A DNA stretch of 64,000 bases from Constantimarinum furrinae. Its GTDB lineage: Bacteria > Bacteroidota > Bacteroidia > Flavobacteriales > Flavobacteriaceae. The notes below the pieces were generated by a model. That model made no database searches. It worked only from the letters and a program-made list of their open reading frames with translations, and was not told where the DNA came from. Both the position numbers and the translations under genes were made by a program. Where the stretch lies: NCBI RefSeq assembly GCF_014295415.1, contig NZ_CP052909.1:2728001-2792000 (forward strand), given 5' to 3'. This document shows, piece after piece, positions 42,426-52,585 of the stretch; position 1 is the stretch's first letter; each line of letters starts with the position of its first letter.

Positions 42426-43430
42426 ATGAAAAAATTACTAAGGCTTTCGAGCATTGGTTTTTACATCTTAATGTTATTCACTTTTTTTATCATCGGACTC
42501 TATTTTGCGGAATTTATTGGAGCAGGTAAGAATCAAGGATTAGCCGGCGGTGCTATCGTACTTGGCTACGGAGTTCTGTTTGCGGGAATTGCCTTTTTTG
42601 CCTCATTTTTTATCGCATATTATGTTGAAACAAAATTGTTAAGAAAAATAAACTGGGTGCTGTTGACCCTCTTGTTAATTGCCTGTGGTAATAAATACTA
42701 CGAGTTTAAACAACGTGATGCGCTTCAGCAAGAACAAAACAAACCCTATCAACAAAACCCTAAACAGGAAAGGAAAGTTACAGCGCCTGCGTCGGCACTT
42801 CCTACTGCGACCAATCTCTTTAAAAGAATAAGAAAACCCGAAATCGACGCGGAACAATACAACGACAGTAATATTATGGGATTGGGGTATTTCAGTCCGA
42901 ATTTTTATGAAAATAACGTGTTGTATTTCTACGGAAATCTCAATCTGGAAAAATCTATCATGGAACATAGTCCGTATGATAGTATCACCTTTAAAAGGAA
43001 TAAACACAATGTGTTTGAAATAGCCACAGCACCTCCCTGGCTGGTGCCCGATATGCTAAAACTGGACTATGATATGTTGTATTTTAAGATCGTAAGTGTA
43101 AGTCAGGAATTTGCTGAAGTTGTGGTAAATGCAACAACGAATCAGACATCCTTTGTCGATCGTCGATCCGGAGATATCGCGTACTGGCCCGATTTTTTAA
43201 TGAGTGTTCATTCGGTTGAATTTATCGATTCGAAAGAAAGAGTAAAAGTTCGCGATTTTGAAGAAAGCGGAGATGTAAACACTTCCTTCGCCTTTATGAA
43301 ACCTGTTAAAGTAAAGGATGATTGGATGTATGTCTTTTTGTTGGATGGTGAATTTAATAATGTGGGGAAAGGCTGGATACAGTGGAAAAGAGACGGAAAA
43401 TTGTTAATTCTGTATAATTTATTGAGCTAA
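42426..43430 (+). CDS. Membrane protein with three N-terminal helices and a C-terminal soluble domain, unknown function
   Basis: Not recognised; 334 residues. Hydrophobic helices at about 8-30, 38-64 and 75-92 are followed by a Gln/Lys-rich linker (about 95-130) and a mostly beta-rich domain to the end (segments such as NNVLYFYGNLNLEK, FEIATAPPWLVPD, GKGWIQWKRDGKLL). The second helix pair is followed by a Cys in LLIACGNKYY, which resembles a lipobox but sits inside the third helix, so it is probably not lipidated. Stands alone between dgkA and ftsK. Confidence 0.75.
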   Translation: MKKLLRLSSIGFYILMLFTFFIIGLYFAEFIGAGKNQGLAGGAIVLGYGVLFAGIAFFASFFIAYYVETKLLRKINWVLLTLLLIACGNKYYEFKQRDALQQEQNKPYQQNPKQERKVTAPASALPTATNLFKRIRKPEIDAEQYNDSNIMGLGYFSPNFYENNVLYFYGNLNLEKSIMEHSPYDSITFKRNKHNVFEIATAPPWLVPDMLKLDYDMLYFKIVSVSQEFAEVVVNATTNQTSFVDRRSGDIAYWPDFLMSVHSVEFIDSKERVKVRDFEESGDVNTSFAFMKPVKVKDDWMYVFLLDGEFNNVGKGWIQWKRDGKLLILYNLLS

Positions 43431-43465
43431 TAAGTATTCAGGTGTTTTAGAAAATTTTATGTAGT

Positions 43466-43492
43466 TTGGGACGTTTTGTTATTGTATTTTTG
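43466..43492 (+). promoter_or_regulatory. Promoter of the ftsK-lolA-lptF unit
   Basis: TTG (43466-43468), 16 nt, TATTTTTG (43485-43492), a perfect TAnnTTTG, 23 bp before the ftsK start. Confidence 0.6.
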
Positions 43493-43514
43493 CTAAAAGA
43501 CAACCCTACCATTA

Positions 43515-45896
43515 ATGGCGAAGAAAAAGACCCGAACATCTAAAAAAGCCACAACTCCGCGTAAAAAACTTTCCTTTACGCTTTCTAAACAACAAAAGAT
43601 CATTTTGGGCAGTTTTCTGTTCCTGCTGGGAATAGCGCTTATTTTTTCATTTATATCGTATGTCTTTACCTGGCAGACCGATCAGAGTACTATTGGTTTA
43701 CTTAGTGAACGCGAGCTGGAGTCGGAGAATTGGTTAAATAAGTTCGGGGCCTATCTCGGAAACCTTTTTATCTATGATGGTTTTGGTGTCGCAGCGTTCA
43801 TTCTGGCCTTTCTCATTACACTTACCGGCGTTTATTACTTCTTCGATTATGCTAAAAAACAGCTGTTCAAATTCTGGTTCTGGGGAATTCTGGTGATGTT
43901 ATGGCTCTGTGTTTTCTTAGGATTCTTTACTTCGGACACTAATATCTGGAGTGGCGTCATTGGTTTTGAACTCAACGATCTTTCTCAGGACTATATCGGT
44001 CTAACCGGTACTATTCTGCTTATGATCTTTCTCGCTATCTTTTATATGGTGGTACGCCTGAAACTTACTCCGGAAAAGGTTGGAACTGCCTTAAAGCGCA
44101 CAAAAAAGGATATAGCATCCGATTTTACTGCGGAAGCTTCAGAGGCTTCAGGAACTGCCTCAGATATAGATCAAACCGATTATGAAAAGGACGTCCTTGA
44201 AGCGGTGACGGTTGAAAAGGAAGAGGATCTTTCCGAAGAAATTATAGAAGAGCCTGTGTTAAAAACTACATCAGAAGAAATAAACCACTCCGGGGATGAT
44301 GTCCAAATGGAAGTAGAAGAAACCAGGGAAGAAGAGATGGTTGAAGATAGCCTCAGTAAAAAACTGGTAGAAGATTTTGGGGAATTCGATCCCACACTGG
44401 AACTGAGCAACTTTAAATTTCCAACCATTGAATTGCTAAAGGATTATACCGGAGGAAAGGGAATTACGATCAATCAGGAAGAGCTTGAAGAAAATAAAAA
44501 CCGCATCGTAAATACCCTTAATAATTATAAAATTGGAATTGCCAATATTAAGGCGACAGTAGGACCAACCGTGACACTTTACGAGATCGTTCCTGAAGCC
44601 GGGATTAGAATTTCAAAGATCAAAAACTTGGAAGATGATATTGCGTTATCGCTTTCGGCCTTAGGAATTCGCATCATTGCTCCCATTCCTGGACGAGGAA
44701 CCATTGGTATTGAAGTTCCCAATAAGAATCCGAAGATCGTTTCCATGCGTTCTGTGATAGCTTCCCCTAAGTTTCAGAATGCCGAAATGGAATTACCATT
44801 ATCTCTGGGTAAAACTATTAGTAACGAAACCTTTGTCGTCGATCTAGCAAAAATGCCTCACCTTTTAATGGCCGGAGCTACGGGCCAGGGGAAATCGGTT
44901 GGACTGAACGCCATTCTTACCTCCTTGCTGTACAAAAAGCATCCGGCGGAAGTGAAATTCATACTTGTAGATCCAAAAAAGGTTGAACTCACCCTATTCA
45001 ATAAAATTGAACGTCATTATCTGGCGAAGCTTCCCGATACCGAAGAAGCCATCATTACCGATACCAATAAGGTGATCTATACGCTTAACTCCCTGTGTAT
45101 TGAAATGGACGACCGTTATGATCTGCTTAAAGATGCAATGGTACGGAACATTAAGGAGTATAATACCAAATTCAAGGCAAGAAAGCTAAACCCTAATGAG
45201 GGACACAGATACCTGCCGTATATTGTACTGGTCATTGACGAATTTGCCGATCTAATTATGACAGCCGGTAAGGAAGTAGAAACTCCTATAGCCAGATTAG
45301 CACAATTGGCCAGAGCCATTGGGATCCACCTCATTATTGCGACACAGCGTCCGTCGGTGAATGTGATCACCGGAATCATTAAAGCAAATTTCCCCGCTCG
45401 TATAGCGTTCAGGGTGACCAGTAAGATCGATTCGCGCACCATCTTAGACAGTTCAGGAGCCGATCAACTTATAGGTCGAGGAGATATGTTGTTTACCCAA
45501 GGGAATGACCTAACCAGACTTCAATGTGCCTTTGTAGACACCCCTGAAGTGGCTGATATTACCGACTATATCGGTTCTCAAAAAGCATACCCCGATGCAC
45601 ATATGTTACCTGAATATGTGGGGGAAGAAGGTGGCACAAATCTTGATAATAATATCGAAGAGCGGGACAAGCTATTTCGGGAAGCAGCCGAAGTTCTTGT
45701 CATCGCACAACAGGGATCGGCATCTCTGTTACAACGAAAATTAAAATTAGGATACAATCGTGCCGGGCGAATTATCGACCAACTGGAAGCTGCAGGAATT
45801 GTAGGTCCGTTTGAAGGTAGTAAAGCAAGGCAAGTGATCGTACCCACAATTGAAGCATTAAACCAACTTTTAGACAACGAACATAACGACAATTAA
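43515..45896 (+). CDS. ftsK: FtsK/SpoIIIE DNA translocase
   Basis: Septal DNA pump for chromosome segregation, 793 residues. Basic N-terminus, four membrane helices (about 27-180), an acidic linker rich in Glu (about 195-300), the alpha/beta RecA motor (about 320-720) with Walker A GATGQGKSVGLN near 453 and Walker B IVLVIDEFADLI, a TQRPSVNVITG segment and a C-terminal gamma winged helix (QQGSASLLQRKLKLGYNRAGRIIDQLE) that reads KOPS-like sequences. The linker is much shorter than in E. coli FtsK, as usual in this phylum. Confidence 0.96.
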   Translation: MAKKKTRTSKKATTPRKKLSFTLSKQQKIILGSFLFLLGIALIFSFISYVFTWQTDQSTIGLLSERELESENWLNKFGAYLGNLFIYDGFGVAAFILAFLITLTGVYYFFDYAKKQLFKFWFWGILVMLWLCVFLGFFTSDTNIWSGVIGFELNDLSQDYIGLTGTILLMIFLAIFYMVVRLKLTPEKVGTALKRTKKDIASDFTAEASEASGTASDIDQTDYEKDVLEAVTVEKEEDLSEEIIEEPVLKTTSEEINHSGDDVQMEVEETREEEMVEDSLSKKLVEDFGEFDPTLELSNFKFPTIELLKDYTGGKGITINQEELEENKNRIVNTLNNYKIGIANIKATVGPTVTLYEIVPEAGIRISKIKNLEDDIALSLSALGIRIIAPIPGRGTIGIEVPNKNPKIVSMRSVIASPKFQNAEMELPLSLGKTISNETFVVDLAKMPHLLMAGATGQGKSVGLNAILTSLLYKKHPAEVKFILVDPKKVELTLFNKIERHYLAKLPDTEEAIITDTNKVIYTLNSLCIEMDDRYDLLKDAMVRNIKEYNTKFKARKLNPNEGHRYLPYIVLVIDEFADLIMTAGKEVETPIARLAQLARAIGIHLIIATQRPSVNVITGIIKANFPARIAFRVTSKIDSRTILDSSGADQLIGRGDMLFTQGNDLTRLQCAFVDTPEVADITDYIGSQKAYPDAHMLPEYVGEEGGTNLDNNIEERDKLFREAAEVLVIAQQGSASLLQRKLKLGYNRAGRIIDQLEAAGIVGPFEGSKARQVIVPTIEALNQLLDNEHNDN

Positions 45897-45897
45897 A

Positions 45898-46539
45898 ATG
45901 AAAAATTTATTTATCATTTGCATGCTGCTTTTAACTTCGGCACTCACACAGGCGCAATCGGCAAAATCCCTGCTCAATGAGGTTTCGGCAAAGGCAAAAA
46001 GCTATAACAACATTGAGATCGATTTTAAGTACAATTTAAACAATGCCAAGGAAGGTGTAAATCAGGATACACGCGGAAATGTTACCCTTCAGGGAAATAA
46101 ATATGTATTGAACATGCTGGGAACCACCCGAATGTTCGATGGCAAAAAGATCTACACCATTGTGCCCGAGGATGAAGAAGTGACTATTTCAAATTACGAT
46201 GCGGCAGACGACAAGGAGATCACTCCTTCAAAAATGCTCACTTTCTACGAAAAGGGCTATACCTATAAAATGGACATCGTGCAGGACGTAAAGGGTCGAA
46301 AAATTCAGTATGTAAAATTAATTCCTATTGATTCCAGAGCGGAGATCAAGGATATTCTATTGGGAATTGATGTTCAGACAAAACATATTTACAGGCTTAT
46401 TCAAACCGATGCACAGGGTACCAAATACACGTTGACGGTAAATTCTTTTAAAACCAATCAGCCGTTATCCAAAACTCTTTTTACCTTTGATGAAGCCAAG
46501 TACAAGCAGGATGGATATTACATCAATAAGCTTGACTAG
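45898..46539 (+). CDS. lolA: LolA-like outer-membrane lipoprotein carrier protein
   Basis: Periplasmic lipoprotein chaperone of 213 residues. Signal peptide about 1-20 (MLLLTSALTQAQS), then a LolA-type half-barrel: SAKAKSYNNIEIDFKYNL, GNKYVLNMLGTTRMFDGKKIYT and TKYTLTVNSFKTNQ. It starts 1 bp after the ftsK stop and precedes an Lpt permease, so the unit joins division with envelope biogenesis. Bacteroidota LolA proteins are divergent, hence like. Confidence 0.88.
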   Translation: MKNLFIICMLLLTSALTQAQSAKSLLNEVSAKAKSYNNIEIDFKYNLNNAKEGVNQDTRGNVTLQGNKYVLNMLGTTRMFDGKKIYTIVPEDEEVTISNYDAADDKEITPSKMLTFYEKGYTYKMDIVQDVKGRKIQYVKLIPIDSRAEIKDILLGIDVQTKHIYRLIQTDAQGTKYTLTVNSFKTNQPLSKTLFTFDEAKYKQDGYYINKLD

Positions 46540-46547
46540 CTGATGCT

Positions 46548-47981
46548 TTGAAAATACTGGATCGGTACATATTAGTGACATTTTTGAAGACGTTTTTTAG
46601 CGTCTTCATTATTTTGATGTTCATTTTTGTATTACAAACCATCTGGCTGTATATTTCTGAATTGGCCGGAAAGGATCTGGACATATGGGTTGTACTTAAA
46701 TTCTTATGGTATGTATCGCCTCGGCTTATTCCATTAGTACTACCCCTTACAGTTTTAGTTACTTCCCTGATGGTCTTTGGGAGCTTTGCCGAGAAATACG
46801 AATTCGCGGCTATGAAATCGACCGGAATCTCGCTTCAGCGTGCTATGCGCAGCCTCACGGTCTTTATTCTTTTGTTGGCGCTAACGGCGTTCTTTTTCGC
46901 GAATAACGTTATTCCGTATTCCGAATACAAATGGCAGAATTTACGACGTAACATCGCTCATGTGAGTCCATCCATGGTTATTGCCGAAGGTCAGTTTAGT
47001 CAGATTGGCGATAATTTCAACATTAAAGTAGGTGAAAAAAGTGGCGACCGTGATCAGTTTTTACACGATGTGGTGATTCATCAGAAAAAACCGGATCGCC
47101 CCAACGGAAATTACAATGTGACCATAGCCGACAATGGTGAACTTGCCAGTGAAGAAGGAAGTAACACACTTTCATTGATACTAAAGGATGGTTATTATTA
47201 TGACGAAGTGATCACAAAAGATGTAAATAAACAACGACGGCAACCTTTTGTAAAAAGTTATTTTGAAGAATATACCATTAATATAGATCTCACCGAATTC
47301 AACAATACCGATGTTGATAAGGAAAACGAGTTGAGCAATCACAACATGTACAATTTATCTGAACTATTTGTAGAAATAGACTCGCTTTCTAAAGGATACA
47401 CCAGAGATATTAAGATGTTTTCAGACAATATGTATTACCGAAGCGGTGTGGCAAAATTTAATGATGATCTCGTAAAATCCAGATTAGTTCCGGATACTGT
47501 GCAGTCTGTACTGGACATCTACAAACCCAGACAGCAATCCAATGTGCTTTCTATGGCTCTTAATAATGTGAGAGGAACCTTGCAATCTATCAATGCTAAA
47601 AAAACTGAATTTCAGATCAAAACCAAACGAATCAATAAACACGAGATCGCTTTGCACGAAAAATATGTCCTGGCTTTTGCGGTTATCATTCTTTTCTTTG
47701 TTGGTGCGCCGTTGGGAGCAATCATCCGTAAAGGAGGTATGGGACTTCCTATGGTAGTGGCAGTATTGTTGTTCCTAACCTATCATTTTATTGGGATTTT
47801 CGCCAAGAACAGTGCTGAGGACGGGACCATGCATCCCTTTATAGCAAGTTGGATAAGTACGGTGATCATGCTTCCGTTAGGGGTTTGGCTCACGTACAGA
47901 GCCACGACCGATCAAGGGATCTTCGACATAGATTCTTTTCTGCAACGTATCGGGAAATTATTCGGAAAGAAAGAAGAATAA
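46548..47981 (+). CDS. LptF/LptG family permease
   Basis: Inner-membrane component of the LPS export ATP-binding cassette, 477 residues. YjgP/YjgQ topology: three helices near the N-terminus (about 10-32, 60-85, 100-120, with [10 protein letters not shown]), a large periplasmic jelly-roll domain (about 130-360), and three C-terminal helices (about 370-460, [21 protein letters not shown]). It is 8 bp downstream of lolA. LptF and LptG cannot be told apart by eye. Confidence 0.92.
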   Translation: MKILDRYILVTFLKTFFSVFIILMFIFVLQTIWLYISELAGKDLDIWVVLKFLWYVSPRLIPLVLPLTVLVTSLMVFGSFAEKYEFAAMKSTGISLQRAMRSLTVFILLLALTAFFFANNVIPYSEYKWQNLRRNIAHVSPSMVIAEGQFSQIGDNFNIKVGEKSGDRDQFLHDVVIHQKKPDRPNGNYNVTIADNGELASEEGSNTLSLILKDGYYYDEVITKDVNKQRRQPFVKSYFEEYTINIDLTEFNNTDVDKENELSNHNMYNLSELFVEIDSLSKGYTRDIKMFSDNMYYRSGVAKFNDDLVKSRLVPDTVQSVLDIYKPRQQSNVLSMALNNVRGTLQSINAKKTEFQIKTKRINKHEIALHEKYVLAFAVIILFFVGAPLGAIIRKGGMGLPMVVAVLLFLTYHFIGIFAKNSAEDGTMHPFIASWISTVIMLPLGVWLTYRATTDQGIFDIDSFLQRIGKLFGKKEE

Positions 47982-48045
47982 ATTTCATCTATTGTACGAT
48001 TTAAGTTTACGCCATATTCCGTCGGGAGTAATAATTTACATTCCG

Positions 48046-48053
48046 TATCTTTG
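48046..48053 (+). promoter_or_regulatory. -7 element TATCTTTG for ribBA
   Basis: Perfect TAnnTTTG that overlaps an upstream in-frame TTG (48051), so translation must begin downstream, at the ATG 48072. Confidence 0.55.
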
Positions 48054-48071
48054 CACCACAGAATTAAGACT

Positions 48072-49217
48072 ATGATTTCTACTGAAAGTACCGCTATAAA
48101 ACTAAATACCATTGAAGAGGCCATTGAGGATATAAAAAATGGTAAGATCATCATTGTGGTCGATGATGAGAATCGCGAAAATGAAGGAGATTTTATCGCC
48201 GCAGCCGAAATGGTGACCCCCGAAATGATCAACTTTATGGCATCTAAAGGCCGTGGACTCATTTGTGCACCCTTAACAGAGGAACGTTGCAAGGAGCTCG
48301 ATCTCACCATGATGGTTGAAAACAATACGGTGCTGCATCATACGCAGTTTACCGTTTCGGTCGATCTAATTGGTCATGGTTGCACCACAGGAATTTCTGT
48401 GCATGACAGAGCTAAAACCGTAAAAGCTCTGGTGGACGAAACTACAAAACCGGGAGATCTGGGCAGACCAGGTCATATTTTTCCACTACGCGCTAAGACC
48501 GGAGGTGTTTTAAGAAGAACCGGACATACCGAAGCGGCCATTGATTTTGCTCGTCTGGCAGGCCTAAAACCAGCCGGGATCCTGGTAGAAATACTCAACG
48601 AAAACGGTACTATGGCCCGACTGCCGGAATTGGTGGAAGTGGCTAAAAAATTTGATCTAAAATTAGTTTCCATCGAAGACCTGGTAGCTTACCGAATGGA
48701 GCACGATTCTCTAATTCAGAAAAAAGAAGATTTCAAGATCAATACAAAATTTGGGGAATTCAGACTAAGAGCCTACCAACAAACCACAAACGATCAGGTT
48801 CATATTGCACTAACAAAAGGAACTTGGAAAGACAATGAAGCCGTATTGGTACGCGTAAATGCCAATTTGGTAAATAATGATCTTTTGGGTACACTTACCA
48901 GTGATGCCGAAAAGCGATTGGATGATATGTTCAGAGTTATCAACGACGAAGGAAAAGGAGCTGTTGTATTTATCAATCAGGAGAGTCAATCATTAAATCT
49001 CTTAAAGCGATTAGAAGAATTAAAGGAGAGTCAGGTAGAAGGTGAAGTGGTTAAAGCCCCTCAAATAAAAATGGACGCCAAGGATTTCGGGATCGGGGCA
49101 CAGATCCTTCATGATCTTGGCATCCATAAAATAAGGCTGGTTTCAAACAGCGTTCAGACCAAGCGAGTAGGTATGATTGGATACGGTTTAGAAATAACCG
49201 AATATGTAAATTATTAG
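48072..49217 (+). CDS. ribB: 3,4-dihydroxy-2-butanone 4-phosphate synthase with degenerate GTP cyclohydrolase II-like domain
   Basis: Riboflavin pathway enzyme, 381 residues from the ATG favoured by the promoter position. Residues 12-205 are a complete DHBP synthase: [34 protein letters not shown] and [17 protein letters not shown]. Residues 215-381 align with GTP cyclohydrolase II, but where the zinc-binding CLTGDxxxSxRCDC segment belongs the protein reads [13 protein letters not shown] with no Cys at all. This half cannot bind catalytic zinc and is probably non-enzymatic; a separate GTP cyclohydrolase would be needed elsewhere. Confidence 0.93.
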   Translation: MISTESTAIKLNTIEEAIEDIKNGKIIIVVDDENRENEGDFIAAAEMVTPEMINFMASKGRGLICAPLTEERCKELDLTMMVENNTVLHHTQFTVSVDLIGHGCTTGISVHDRAKTVKALVDETTKPGDLGRPGHIFPLRAKTGGVLRRTGHTEAAIDFARLAGLKPAGILVEILNENGTMARLPELVEVAKKFDLKLVSIEDLVAYRMEHDSLIQKKEDFKINTKFGEFRLRAYQQTTNDQVHIALTKGTWKDNEAVLVRVNANLVNNDLLGTLTSDAEKRLDDMFRVINDEGKGAVVFINQESQSLNLLKRLEELKESQVEGEVVKAPQIKMDAKDFGIGAQILHDLGIHKIRLVSNSVQTKRVGMIGYGLEITEYVNY

Positions 49218-49221
49218 ACCA

Positions 49222-52200
49222 TTAATTATTCGATAATATAGCCTCTAGCTTTTTTAGTCGATCCTCTTGATCTACAAACTTCTTTAAAGCCTCCTCGAGA
49301 GTCTCAATTTTCTCGTCTTGTTCCTGAATCGCTTTTATAAGGATAGGGATCAATTCGGTATAATTAACACTCAAGGTCCTATCCTCGTCATCCCGCGTCA
49401 CTACAAGATTCGCTATGACATTCTCAACATCCTGAGCGATGAGTCCGAGGCTTTTACTTTCTGCTACTGAACGATCCTTCCAATTATACTGTTTAGGTTC
49501 AAGTTTCAAGATTTCCTCTAAACCAAATGAAATAGGTTCTATATCCTTTTTCAACCTTCGGTCGCTGGTATGGACTACAGCACCTCCAACCAATACATTT
49601 CCGCCGTCCAATTGTAAATGTAGGTCGCCCGCAACTCCATTATTTCTAGCCATGATCTCATTGTTATCAATCACAATGTTTGTAGTTCCCACATCTCCTA
49701 GCGTTATATATCCCCCTCCGCCTAATGTGGCATCGGAACCCCCTTCTATATGCAATCTTGTATCCGGAGTTGTAGTTCCTAATCCAATATTATCGGCAAA
49801 ATAATTCGCAGTTCCTCCAAAGCCCCAGCTAAAATAAGTTCCATCATACCAAATAGCTTCCGATCCGTTTACACGTAGTGCTATACCGGAGGCGATCCCA
49901 TTGTTTAGATTTGCAGTTCCGTTAACATCTAACGGGTAATTTGGAATATTTGTTCCTACCCCTACCCGATTTGTTGTTGAATTCACAAACAAGGTGTTCG
50001 TATCTACCTCAAGATCATTTCTTACCTCCACATCTGCATTCAACCGTAAAAGATCGGTATCGAATTCGCCATAAATTAGGGCATTGGCAGTATTAGCTGA
50101 CGAATTTTCAATATATAATTTATTACTGCCTGATTCATTATAACCTGCCTGATAGCCTAAAAACACATTTGCGCTTCCCGAAACCGATTGACCTGCACTA
50201 AAACCTAGAGCTGTATTATTATCACCGGTTGTATTTCCGAGGAGAGCGGACGCCCCTATTCCTACATTTCCGCTACCAATGGTATTAAATTGTAATGCAT
50301 TGTTTCCTAAGGCTGTATTTATAGACCCTGAAGTATTAGACTGTAGAACTTCCAAACCAATTGCAACATTTGCATTTCCCGTGGTATTGCTATTTAAAGC
50401 GAAATATCCCAGACTGTAATTAGAAGCCCCTGTCGTGTTCGATTGTAAAACATAAGGACCAATTGCCACGTTAGTAAATCCGGTTGTATTATTTTGCAGA
50501 GCATCTACACCAATTGCCGTATTGGCATTACCCGTTGTATTCAATTCGAGTGCTCTATAACCCACTGCTGTATTATCACTTGCGGTAGTATTCCTGTATA
50601 GAGCATTTCTACCGATTGCAACATTGGAATTACCAACTGTATTCGCATTTAAGGAAAAATAACCTACAGAAACGTTGTTGGTTCCAGTAGTATTAGCCAC
50701 TGCAGCATCCGCTCCTATGGCAACATTGTTCAGCCCTGTCGTATTATTAAATAAAGCTCTATATCCCACTCCAACATTGAAATTTGCTGTTGTATTATTA
50801 TAAAGGGCACTTCTCCCGATGGCTACATTATTACTGCCTGTCGTATTAGTAAACATAGAGCTAATTCCCATAGCAACATTATTATTACCGGACGTATTAT
50901 TGCTTAAAGAATAACTGCCAATTCCAACATTCGATTGACCAATTGTGTTGTCCAACAACGAATTGGATCCCACAGCAGTATTGTTTACTCCGGTTGTATT
51001 TGCGTCCAAAGCACGATATCCTATCCCCGTATTATCACTCCCTGTTGAATTGGTATACAAAGCATTCCGTCCAATAGCGGTGTTGGAATTACCGCTTGTG
51101 TTACTGTACAATCCGTAACTCCCGACTGATACATTATTGGTTCCTGTCGTATTGAGTACAAGCGTTAAGGCTCCAAATCCGGTGTTGTAACCACTTGTCG
51201 TGTTATACATAGACAAATAGCCTATTGCCGTATTATAAGGTCCCGTACTATTGGTTTGCAATGAACTAAATCCGATCCCTACATTGCGATTGTCTGAACT
51301 GTCGTCACCGGCTCCCGCATTCAGACCCAAAAAGATCGAAGAACCATTGTTTGATCCATCCACATCCGATTTACCATCTGTAAGATCATCGATCCGATTT
51401 GCTCCGGTAACACTACCCCATGACAACGCACCCGCTCCATTGGTGGTTAAGGCTTGACCAACAGCCCCATCGGCTGTGGGCAGTGTATAGGCTTCATTGA
51501 TAATGACCCTTCCGTCCTTCCATACCTCAAATGCATTGCTTCTGTTTGAACCATTGACACCATTACCCACAACAAAGGCGCGGTCCGCCAGATTAAAACC
51601 TGCTGTACTTGAAGGTGTATACAGCCTATTATTGGTTCCAACTGCCATTTCAGAATAACTCAATGCTTGCGTAGATTCTCCGAAACTTGAACTTCCTAAA
51701 CCCGATGAAATACTAAATAAGCCTTGCGCAAAGGAATATTCCCCCGAAGCAATCGTACTATTATTTATCGAAAATGAACTGTTTCCACTTGCCGTGGTAC
51801 CATTATTGGCAGCTACAGAACTGTCACCACTGGCTATGCTACCAAAATTTAATGCAATACTGCTGCCTCCGGAGGCAGTAGCATTCCAACCGATCGCTGA
51901 AGAGGTAGAACCGCTTACAATATTATCTACTCCCGAAGAAAAGGAATAAAGTCCGCTAACATTATTATTCGTTCCTGATACTAACGTACCAGCCCCACTG
52001 GCTATGTTGTAATAGCCAAATGCAGCAGATCCCTCACCAACATTGGCATCGTCCCAATTCGTGTTGGAAACATAGCCTGCCCGTATGGCAGCTTTTCTAG
52101 GATTGAAATAGAATTGAGAATCAAAAGAAGTATCCAAAGCAATGATCTCACCTGCTCCGGTATTGCCTCGTATCAACAGACCGTCCGATCCGGTTATTAG

Positions 52201-52578
52201 AACCGATCCGTTATCTGCTTCTATCTGTCTTCCGGTACCGGCTCCTCCTTGATCATAAGCCTCATCCAATGTATTCTTGTCACCGTTAATTCCAACCCAA
52301 GCGGTTATACCCTGGTCCCAATAATAAAATCCTTTTGCCGGAGTTCCGGCTCCGGTTGCATATACCATCATACCATCCTGTGAAACAGTTGGAGGAGTAA
52401 CCGGGAAATTATCAACCTTCGGAATAAGTATTCCATCGGTATTAGCCGGTGTAACTTGATTACTGGATCTTATATCCAATTGAGAATTAGGAGTCACCGT
52501 TCCAATTCCTACCTGCGAATAGAATTGATAACTGACCAAAATAAGTAGGGCTGTGAGATAATGTTCTAGACGCTTCAT
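49222..52578 (-). CDS. Giant secreted protein with 17-residue NTTG head repeats and S74 chaperone domain (1118 residues)
   Basis: Exported fibre-like protein. Start at the ATG before KRLEHYLTALL, which gives a clean signal peptide; the longer frame adds 29 residues. The family module follows: QVGIGTVTPNSQLDIRSSNQ, GILIPKVDNFPV and KGFYYWDQGITAWVG. Residues about 190-330 are YadA-head-like units. Residues about 440-800 are roughly 21 tandem 17-residue units such as NTTGSNNVAIGRSALYN. The C-terminal part has SDRRLKKDIEPISFG, SLGLIAQDVENVI and a coiled coil, the S74 self-releasing chaperone. Probably a trimeric surface or released fibre. Convergent with ribB, 4 bp apart. Confidence 0.85.
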   Translation of the reverse strand: MKRLEHYLTALLILVSYQFYSQVGIGTVTPNSQLDIRSSNQVTPANTDGILIPKVDNFPVTPPTVSQDGMMVYATGAGTPAKGFYYWDQGITAWVGINGDKNTLDEAYDQGGAGTGRQIEADNGSVLITGSDGLLIRGNTGAGEIIALDTSFDSQFYFNPRKAAIRAGYVSNTNWDDANVGEGSAAFGYYNIASGAGTLVSGTNNNVSGLYSFSSGVDNIVSGSTSSAIGWNATASGGSSIALNFGSIASGDSSVAANNGTTASGNSSFSINNSTIASGEYSFAQGLFSISSGLGSSSFGESTQALSYSEMAVGTNNRLYTPSSTAGFNLADRAFVVGNGVNGSNRSNAFEVWKDGRVIINEAYTLPTADGAVGQALTTNGAGALSWGSVTGANRIDDLTDGKSDVDGSNNGSSIFLGLNAGAGDDSSDNRNVGIGFSSLQTNSTGPYNTAIGYLSMYNTTSGYNTGFGALTLVLNTTGTNNVSVGSYGLYSNTSGNSNTAIGRNALYTNSTGSDNTGIGYRALDANTTGVNNTAVGSNSLLDNTIGQSNVGIGSYSLSNNTSGNNNVAMGISSMFTNTTGSNNVAIGRSALYNNTTANFNVGVGYRALFNNTTGLNNVAIGADAAVANTTGTNNVSVGYFSLNANTVGNSNVAIGRNALYRNTTASDNTAVGYRALELNTTGNANTAIGVDALQNNTTGFTNVAIGPYVLQSNTTGASNYSLGYFALNSNTTGNANVAIGLEVLQSNTSGSINTALGNNALQFNTIGSGNVGIGASALLGNTTGDNNTALGFSAGQSVSGSANVFLGYQAGYNESGSNKLYIENSSANTANALIYGEFDTDLLRLNADVEVRNDLEVDTNTLFVNSTTNRVGVGTNIPNYPLDVNGTANLNNGIASGIALRVNGSEAIWYDGTYFSWGFGGTANYFADNIGLGTTTPDTRLHIEGGSDATLGGGGYITLGDVGTTNIVIDNNEIMARNNGVAGDLHLQLDGGNVLVGGAVVHTSDRRLKKDIEPISFGLEEILKLEPKQYNWKDRSVAESKSLGLIAQDVENVIANLVVTRDDEDRTLSVNYTELIPILIKAIQEQDEKIETLEEALKKFVDQEDRLKKLEAILSNN

Positions 52579-52585
52579 AATTAGC

